NCBI RefSeq assembly: GCF_022024175.1
Contig: NZ_CP091794.1
Location: 1,488,001 to 1,552,000 of the forward strand
DNA length: 64,000 nucleotides
Reading direction: 5' to 3'
From: Prevotella communis
GTDB lineage: Bacteria; Bacteroidota; Bacteroidia; Bacteroidales; Bacteroidaceae
Under the pieces are notes generated by a model. That model was not told where the DNA came from, searched no databases, and saw only the letters and a program-made list of their open reading frames with translations. The position numbers were made by a program, and so were the translations under genes. Below are positions 58,127 through 64,000 of this stretch, piece by piece (positions within the stretch are counted from its first letter, which is position 1; each line of letters starts with the position of its first letter).

Positions 58127-60424
58127 TTATCGTTTATTGATTCTTGTCTTGATCTTATCCACATAGGCATCGATCACAGCCACAGCCACGATGTTGACCA
58201 CGTCGCGAACTGAAGCACCGAAGTCGATGAAGTGGATGGGCTTGTTCAGTCCCATCTGAATCGGGCCGATGATTTCCACGTCGGCATCCAGCATCTGCAG
58301 CATCTTGTAGCTTGAACGTGCTGAGGTGAGGTTGGGGAATACCAGTGTGTTCACATCCTTACCCTTCAGACGAGTGAATGGATACTGCTCGTCGCGTAAC
58401 TCCTTGTTGAGTGCGAAACTGATCTGCATCTCACCATCTATTGCCAGGTCGGGGTAGTCCTTCTGCATCTGCTCTACAGCAGCACGCACCTTGCCGGCAC
58501 CGTCGCTCTGGGAAGAACCGAAGTTTGAGTGGGAAATCATGGAGATGACAGGCTTCTCGTTAAAGAAGCGTACAGCCGTTGCCGATAGTTTTGCAATATC
58601 AACCAGTGTCTCTGTATCAGGGTTCTCGTTCACCAGTGTGTCGCCTACATACAGCGTACCCTTGGGAGAGTTGATGATATGCATCGTGCCGAAGTGCTTG
58701 TACTCAGGACGGATTCCAATCACCTCGTTTACTACCTTGATTGTATTAGAGTATTTGGTGTACAGACCTGTGATGAAAGCATCAGCATCGCCCGTCTCTA
58801 CCATCATCATACCGAAGTAGTTGCGCTCAAACATCTTATCGTTAGCCTCCTGGAAAGTATAGCCGTCGCGCTGACGCTTCTCTGCCAGTACGCGGGCATA
58901 ACGTTCGCGGCGCTCCTGCTCATTGGGATGACGCAGGTTCACAATCTCGATGCCATCCAGATTCAGATCCAGTTCCTTGGCCATCTTCTCAATCACCTCG
59001 TCGTTACCCAGCAGGATGGGCTGACAGATACCCTCGCTCTTAGCCTGAACAGCAGCTTTCAGCATGGTGGGATGTACAGCCTCAGCGAAGACTACGCGCT
59101 GGGGATGAGCAGCAGCGGTAGCATAGAGCTTCTGGGTCAGTTTGGTCTCCTGTCCGAGGAGTACTGACAATGAAGCCTTGTACTGTCCCCAGTTCTCAAT
59201 CTTCTTACGGGCCACGCCACTCTTGATAGCAGCCTTTGCCACAGCGGCACTCACCTCAGAGATGAGTCGTGGGTCAACAGGTTTTGGAATGAAGTAGTCA
59301 CGTCCGAACTTCAGGTTGTTCACCTTGTACACATCGTTCACCACGTCGGGCACGGGCTTCTTGGCCAGGTCGGCGATAGCGTGAACGGCAGCCATCTTCA
59401 TCTCCTCGTTGATAGCCGTAGCGTGTACGTCGAGCGCACCACGGAAGATATAGGGGAAACCGATAACGTTGTTAATCTGGTTGGGATAGTCCGTACGACC
59501 TGTTGACATCAGTACGTCGGGACGAGCGGCCATTGCATCCTCGTATGAAATCTCGGGCACAGGGTTAGCCAGTGCGAAGATCACGGGGTCCTTCGCCATT
59601 GAGCGAACCATATCCTGTGAGAGAACATTTCCTTTTGACAGGCCTACGAATACGTCGGCATCCTTCACGGCCTCGGCCAGTGTGTGGATATCCGTGCGGG
59701 TAGTAGCAAAGAATTTCTTCTGCTCGTTTAGGTCTGTACGACTGGTGCTGATCACACCCTTTGAGTCGAGCATCACGATATTCTCTTTCTGTGCACCCAG
59801 TGCCATGTAGAGCTTTGTGCAAGAGATGGCAGCTGCACCAGCGCCATTCACCACGATGCGCACCTGCTTGATGTCCTTCTTGGCAACCTCCAGCGCATTC
59901 TTCAAACCGGCAGCACTGATGATAGCAGTACCATGCTGGTCGTCGTGCATCACGGGGATGTCGAGGGTCTTCTTCAGACGCTCCTCGATGTAGAAGCACT
60001 CAGGAGCCTTGATGTCTTCCAGGTTGATACCACCAAAAGTGGGGGCGATACGCTCCACAGCCTCACAGAATTTCTCAGGGTCTTTTTCGTTGACTTCGAT
60101 ATCAAACACGTCAATACCGCCGTAAATCTTGAAGAGCAGTCCCTTACCTTCCATCACGGGTTTTCCGCTCAGGGCACCGATATCGCCTAGTCCGAGGACG
60201 GCGGTACCATTCGAGATAACTGCTACCAGATTACCTTTGTCGGTGTACTTGTAAGCATCATCTGGGTTATCCTGAATTTCCAGACATGGATAAGCTACTC
60301 CAGGAGAATATGCCAAGCTTAGATCTGTTTGTGTTCTGTAAGCCTTCGTGGGCTTTACTTCAATTTTTCCTGGGCGACCGCTTTGGTGATATTCCAAAGC
60401 TGCCTCTTTAGAAATTTTTACCAT
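58127..60424 (-). CDS. maeB: NADP-dependent malic enzyme with phosphotransacetylase-like domain
   Basis: The start at ATG 60422-60424 gives 765 residues. Residues ~1-415 are a malic enzyme ([65 protein letters not shown]); residues ~430-760 are a PTA-like domain ([16 protein letters not shown] start, [32 protein letters not shown]). Such fusions oxidise malate to pyruvate with NADP+; the PTA domain is thought to be regulatory and usually catalytically silent. It is downstream of a divergent tetR promoter region. Confidence 0.95.
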   Translation of the reverse strand: MVKISKEAALEYHQSGRPGKIEVKPTKAYRTQTDLSLAYSPGVAYPCLEIQDNPDDAYKYTDKGNLVAVISNGTAVLGLGDIGALSGKPVMEGKGLLFKIYGGIDVFDIEVNEKDPEKFCEAVERIAPTFGGINLEDIKAPECFYIEERLKKTLDIPVMHDDQHGTAIISAAGLKNALEVAKKDIKQVRIVVNGAGAAAISCTKLYMALGAQKENIVMLDSKGVISTSRTDLNEQKKFFATTRTDIHTLAEAVKDADVFVGLSKGNVLSQDMVRSMAKDPVIFALANPVPEISYEDAMAARPDVLMSTGRTDYPNQINNVIGFPYIFRGALDVHATAINEEMKMAAVHAIADLAKKPVPDVVNDVYKVNNLKFGRDYFIPKPVDPRLISEVSAAVAKAAIKSGVARKKIENWGQYKASLSVLLGQETKLTQKLYATAAAHPQRVVFAEAVHPTMLKAAVQAKSEGICQPILLGNDEVIEKMAKELDLNLDGIEIVNLRHPNEQERRERYARVLAEKRQRDGYTFQEANDKMFERNYFGMMMVETGDADAFITGLYTKYSNTIKVVNEVIGIRPEYKHFGTMHIINSPKGTLYVGDTLVNENPDTETLVDIAKLSATAVRFFNEKPVISMISHSNFGSSQSDGAGKVRAAVEQMQKDYPDLAIDGEMQISFALNKELRDEQYPFTRLKGKDVNTLVFPNLTSARSSYKMLQMLDADVEIIGPIQMGLNKPIHFIDFGASVRDVVNIVAVAVIDAYVDKIKTRINKR

Positions 60425-60463
60425 ACGTGTAATAGATAATTGAGTCAAATTAAAAATGGTATG

Positions 60464-60495
60464 CAAAAGTACAAAAAATCGACGAAAAATACAAG
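60464..60495 (-). promoter_or_regulatory. Promoter of maeB
   Basis: On the minus strand TACTTTTG (60464-60471) with CTTG (60492-60495) 20 bases upstream; the leader would be about 35 bases. Confidence 0.55.
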
Positions 60496-60541
60496 TGTTT
60501 TTTAATCTTTTTAGTAACTTTGCAGCGTAAAACTAATACTT

Positions 60542-61171
60542 ATGCAAGAATTAAAGAGTTTATCGGCATATCGGCAGGGGTTGAAAGGAAAAATCCTGGA
60601 TACTGCGATGACATTATTTGCTAAAAAAGGCATTAAGGCCGTTAAGATGGACGACATTGCCCGCACGCTGAATATATCCAAGCGTACGATGTACGAGTTG
60701 TACGACAATAAGGAGGTTTTGCTCTTTGAAGGTATCAAGAGCTACAATCAGCGACGCGAGAAAGAAATGTCCGAGTTTGTAAAGGGTAACACGAATGTGA
60801 TGGATATTATCTTGAATGTCTACAAGGTAAAGGTGGAAGAGTTTCGTTTCACCAGTCCCTCGTTCTATGATGACATAGAGAAATATCCCAAGGTGATGGC
60901 ATACTTGGAGAAGAGCCGTGAGGAAAACAGAAAGGAGTTGGCTGCTTTTTTGGATAAGGGTGTCAAGGAGGGCTATTTCCGTGAAGACATCCACCATGAC
61001 CTGGTGACCATTCTGTTTGACTCTATTGGTCAGCTCTTCCTTCAGAAGCGTCTGTATGCACATTTCTCTATTGAGAGTGTCCTGAATAATATCATGTTTA
61101 TCTCTCTTCGAGGCATCTGTACGATAAAAGGTATCGAGGTGCTCGATAAATTCCTGAAAGCCCAGGCTTAA
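60542..61171 (+). CDS. TetR/AcrR-family transcriptional regulator
   Basis: The 209-residue protein has an N-terminal TetR helix-turn-helix (ILDTAMTLFAKKGIKAVKMD, then DIARTLNISKRTMYELYDNKEVL) and a ligand-binding helical domain. TAACTTTG at 60515-60522 is its -7 box. It overlaps the next gene by one base (TAATG), so it is the first gene of an SGNH-MBOAT operon and probably controls it; the effector is unknown. Confidence 0.93.
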   Translation: MQELKSLSAYRQGLKGKILDTAMTLFAKKGIKAVKMDDIARTLNISKRTMYELYDNKEVLLFEGIKSYNQRREKEMSEFVKGNTNVMDIILNVYKVKVEEFRFTSPSFYDDIEKYPKVMAYLEKSREENRKELAAFLDKGVKEGYFREDIHHDLVTILFDSIGQLFLQKRLYAHFSIESVLNNIMFISLRGICTIKGIEVLDKFLKAQA

Positions 61172-62592
61172 TGAACCAAGCAGCACGTACCTTCATATTA
61201 GTAGGGCTGGTTGTGGTGATTCTTTTTGCGATGCGTTTTCTCCCGACAATCTATCTGGGAGATAATGAGTTGCGCCAAGTGAATATACTCAGCGACCTGT
61301 TGCCCGAAACACTTTCAGGGACAGACAGCACAGAGGTGCTTGACATTCCCGAGCCCCCATCTGTTGTGGCGTCGGTTCCCGATACCGTCGTGGTGTACGA
61401 TTCCATTGACGGTGTTGATACCGTCATCCCCCGAATGATACAGCCCCAGACCACGCCGGAAGGTGTTACGATGATTGCCGATTATGGTCAGGGGCAATCT
61501 GGCGGCATGCACCATTTCTATCAGCAGTTGGCACGTGTCAAGGAGTTGAACCGCCCTGTGCGTATCGCCTATTTCGGCGACTCTTTCGTTGAGGGCGATA
61601 TCCTGTCGTGCGACCTCCGTGAACAGCTACAGACGCAGTTTGGCGGCAATGGCGTGGGGTGGGTCGATTGTGCCAGTCAGATCTATGGCTTCCGTCAGAC
61701 CGTCCGTCATTCCTTCGAGGGCTTGCGAGAATACGAAGTGGTGAAGCGCCCGTTCAATGCGCAGGTGCAGAGCATCGCCCAGCGCTATTTCACCATCGAC
61801 GGCAACAGAGCCACGTTTGTCTATCAAGGCTCTAAGTCGCGCAAGCACCTGAACAACTGGCAGAAAGCCACCTTCTTCTTTAGGACGGAAGATACTATCA
61901 CCGTGGCAACAAAGATGAATAGCGACACACTTGTCAGTGACGTTATTGGTGGCGATGGACAGCTCCAGACCTTCACCAAGCATCATCCCTCCATGCATAA
62001 AATCATCTATTCCGTCTCTGCTGCCTCGCCCAAGACTTACCTTTATGGCGTTGCTTTGGAGAGTAATCAGGGCATCATTGTGGACAATTTTAGTATGCGT
62101 GGCTCGTCGGGTGTCACCTTGGGTTCTATTCCCTCTGCCGTACTGCGCGAGTTTGCCGCCCAACGTCCTTACGACCTCATCATCTTCCACTTCGGATTGA
62201 ATGTGGCCAATGAGAATGTACGCAACTATTCTTCATATATCCATCAGATGGGAAGCGTTATCCGCCATTTCAAGGCAGCCTATCCCCATACCAGCATCCT
62301 CGTTGTCAGTATGACCGACCGCGACCAGCGTTCTATGGAGGGTATCCACACCATGGCGGGCGTTGAGTCGTTCGTTGGTTATCAGCAGATCATGGCAGCC
62401 AATGAGCAGGTAGCTTTCTTCAACCTCTTCCAGGCCATGGGCGGACGCGAGAGTATGAAGACGCTGGTGGACAAGGGCTATGCCAACAAGGACTATACCC
62501 ATATCTCCCATGCCGGTGGGCGCCGACTGGCCACCCATCTGGTAAAGAGTCTTTTAGCAGGATTCGATATTTATAAACAGCAACAGCCATGA
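61171..62592 (+). CDS. Membrane-anchored SGNH/GDSL hydrolase-like acyltransferase
   Basis: The 473-residue protein has one N-terminal membrane helix, a Pro/Thr/Val-rich linker and a periplasmic SGNH domain at ~130-473: block I YFGDSFVEGDI (Ser nucleophile), the block III Asn in HFGLNVANENVR, and block V DYTHISHAGGRRL (Asp-x-x-His). It resembles the partner of MBOAT proteins in polysaccharide O-acetylation (as AlgJ/AlgX or PatB types). It overlaps tetR by one base and the MBOAT gene by four bases (ATGA). Confidence 0.9.
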   Translation: MNQAARTFILVGLVVVILFAMRFLPTIYLGDNELRQVNILSDLLPETLSGTDSTEVLDIPEPPSVVASVPDTVVVYDSIDGVDTVIPRMIQPQTTPEGVTMIADYGQGQSGGMHHFYQQLARVKELNRPVRIAYFGDSFVEGDILSCDLREQLQTQFGGNGVGWVDCASQIYGFRQTVRHSFEGLREYEVVKRPFNAQVQSIAQRYFTIDGNRATFVYQGSKSRKHLNNWQKATFFFRTEDTITVATKMNSDTLVSDVIGGDGQLQTFTKHHPSMHKIIYSVSAASPKTYLYGVALESNQGIIVDNFSMRGSSGVTLGSIPSAVLREFAAQRPYDLIIFHFGLNVANENVRNYSSYIHQMGSVIRHFKAAYPHTSILVVSMTDRDQRSMEGIHTMAGVESFVGYQQIMAANEQVAFFNLFQAMGGRESMKTLVDKGYANKDYTHISHAGGRRLATHLVKSLLAGFDIYKQQQP

Positions 62593-64000
62593 GTGAACGT
62601 CTTTTGCATCTTCTGACCTACCATTCAGACGAACCCATGATATTCTCCTCGGGCTTGTTTCTGATGGTGTTCCTGTGTTTTACCTTTATATATATGCTCC
62701 TTCAGCGTACGCTCACCCTGCGTCTGCTGTTTGTGACCGCCTTCTCCTATTATTTCTATTATAAGTCCAGCGGCCTCTATTTCGGTCTGTTGGCTGTGGT
62801 CACGCTGAGCGATTATATCATAGCACGCGTCCTGTCTGTTCATCGGTCTAAATGGCTTGTGGCTTTGTCGTTATTTATCGACCTGGGTCTTCTTGGCTAT
62901 TTCAAATACACCAATTTCTTCGCCGGCATGTGGGCGCAGATGGTGGGCAGCAATTTCCAGCCTTGGGACATCTTCCTGCCAGTGGGAATTTCGTTCTTCA
63001 CGTTCCAGTCTATGTCGTATGTCATCGACGTGTATCGTGGTGATCTGAAACCCTTGCCTTCGTTGCTCGACTACGCCTTCTATGTGTCGTTCTTTCCCCA
63101 GTTGGTGGCAGGACCTATAGTCCGTGCGCGCGACTTCGCCCCACAGATTCGCAAGCCTCTTGAGATTACCTCGCAGATGTTTGCCCAGGGCTGCTATTTC
63201 ATCGCTATCGGTCTGTTCAAAAAGGCCGTTATCAGCGATTATATCTCCCTGAATTTCGTGGACCGCATCTTCGATAATCCCTCGCTCTATAGTGGTGTGG
63301 AGAATCTCTTGGGTGTCTATGGCTATACCCTTCAGATCTATTGCGACTTCTCCGGTTATAGTGATATGGCTATCGGTATTGCCCTGCTGCTGGGCTTCCG
63401 CTTTCCCATGAACTTCAACGCCCCTTACCGTTCTGAGAGTATCACCGATTTCTGGCGTCGCTGGCATATCTCGCTGTCGTCGTGGATTCGTGACTATATC
63501 TATATCTCACTGGGTGGCAACCGTAAGGGTAGGGTGCGCCAGTATGTCAACCTCATTATCACGATGCTGCTGGGAGGCTTGTGGCATGGTGCCAGTCTCA
63601 ATTTCGTAGCGTGGGGAGGTATGCATGGTGTGGCGCTGGCCCTTCATAAGTGGCTGCGCGAACATGTGTTCCATCACGATAAGCACTATCACAGCACGGG
63701 TCTGCGCTGGTTGCTGTCTGTGCTCCTGACATTCCATTTCGTGGCTTTCTGCTGGATATTCTTCCGCAATCACACCTTCGAGGCTTCGTGGGTGATGATC
63801 ACGCAGATTGCCACCAATTTCCATCCTGAGCTCTTCGAGCAGGTTGTCACCGGCTATTGGATTGTCTTCGCCATGATGCTGTTTGGCTATGTCACCCATT
63901 TCGTGCCCGATACCTTCCAGGCGCGTTGCGTGCGTGTGTTGGAGTGGGGCGGTGTAGTGCTGTGTGCCCTCCTCATCACTGCTGTCATCTATCTGGTCAT
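62589..64000 (+). CDS. MBOAT-family O-acyltransferase (AlgI/DltB-like), C-terminus beyond window
   Basis: The frame is open from ATG 62589-62591 to the window edge (at least 470 residues), so it is partial at the 3' end. Many membrane helices and the MBOAT hallmarks are present: FLPVGISFFTFQSMSYVIDV, SFFPQLVAGPIVR, IYCDFSGYSDMAIG, NFNAPYRS, DFWRRWHISLSSWIRDY and the catalytic His in GGLWHGASLNF. It moves acetyl groups across the cytoplasmic membrane to the SGNH partner upstream for acylation of a cell-surface glycan. The product that is acetylated is unknown. Confidence 0.95.
   Translation, partial: MSERLLHLLTYHSDEPMIFSSGLFLMVFLCFTFIYMLLQRTLTLRLLFVTAFSYYFYYKSSGLYFGLLAVVTLSDYIIARVLSVHRSKWLVALSLFIDLGLLGYFKYTNFFAGMWAQMVGSNFQPWDIFLPVGISFFTFQSMSYVIDVYRGDLKPLPSLLDYAFYVSFFPQLVAGPIVRARDFAPQIRKPLEITSQMFAQGCYFIAIGLFKKAVISDYISLNFVDRIFDNPSLYSGVENLLGVYGYTLQIYCDFSGYSDMAIGIALLLGFRFPMNFNAPYRSESITDFWRRWHISLSSWIRDYIYISLGGNRKGRVRQYVNLIITMLLGGLWHGASLNFVAWGGMHGVALALHKWLREHVFHHDKHYHSTGLRWLLSVLLTFHFVAFCWIFFRNHTFEASWVMITQIATNFHPELFEQVVTGYWIVFAMMLFGYVTHFVPDTFQARCVRVLEWGGVVLCALLITAVIYLV

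Overview
The window looks like a chromosomal segment of a gut or oral Bacteroidales, most likely a Prevotella-type genome. The evidence is: TonB-dependent receptor and SPII lipoprotein genes, a RnfBCDGEA ferredoxin:NAD+ oxidoreductase operon, a HU-like/'smalltalk' protein pair, LruC, BACON and DUF2490 proteins, a FeoA-FeoB fusion, a short ProRS, and start regions that lack Shine-Dalgarno sequences but carry the Bacteroidetes promoter pattern (TTTG about 19-20 bases upstream of TAnnTTTG). All calls come from reading the sequence; no database was searched.

Layout. 1-5.4 kb (minus): the 5' part of a LruC-type lipoprotein gene, then a TonB receptor downstream of a FemAB/BioF2-like acyltransferase gene. 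5.4-7.9 kb (plus): a tightly overlapping operon of nitroreductase, DUF2520 dehydrogenase-like protein, KdsC-like phosphatase and Maf. 7.9-12.6 kb: an acidic-tailed unknown, rarA, an orphan lipoprotein sensor kinase and a TRIC-family channel. 12.6-17.4 kb (minus): one 1609-residue secreted enzyme joining GH28, GH105 and a third (alpha/alpha)-barrel-like module. 17.6-24.4 kb is the most mobile part: a HExxH/BACON lipoprotein gene cut off from its probable promoter by an IS4-family element, then smalltalk and HU-like genes, inverted-repeat DNA, and a REP-associated tyrosine transposase (RAYT) gene. 24.5-32 kb: cupin lipoprotein, galE and the complete rseC-rnfBCDGEA operon. 32-37.3 kb (plus): a small acidic protein, a ClC channel and a three-gene set that reads as an oxidative L-galactose (or L-fucose) pathway. 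37.3-42.1 kb (minus): an extended YraN, an MFS transporter and a three-gene operon of unknown function. 42.2-42.4 kb: two tandem identical tRNA-Asp genes. 42.5-46 kb (plus): VTC polyphosphate polymerase-like, DUF4956, DUF2490 and Cthe_2159-like genes. 46-49.4 kb: LacI regulator, altronate dehydratase and an unknown. 49.5-64 kb: feoAB, proS, an OmpA-like lipoprotein, mtgA, phosphohexomutase, glucosaminidase, folK, maeB, tetR, and an SGNH/MBOAT O-acetylation pair running off the right edge.

How the genes work together. The GH28/GH105 enzyme would release galacturonate from pectin, and UxaA under a LacI regulator is a step of galacturonate breakdown. The L-galactose-type operon could feed the same route, because L-galactonate 5-dehydrogenase yields tagaturonate, which becomes altronate. 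The tagaturonate reductase (UxaB) is not in the window, so the link is an inference.

The observations I would check first are: (1) the L-galactose-like operon; (2) short tandem heptanucleotide repeats sitting directly after stop codons at many gene junctions, with different sequences but always a 7-base period; (3) the RAYT gene with a second conserved domain and neighbouring hairpin DNA; (4) the trimodular pectinase; (5) the orphan three-gene operon at 39.6-42.1 kb; and (6) the IS element sitting between a promoter and its gene.
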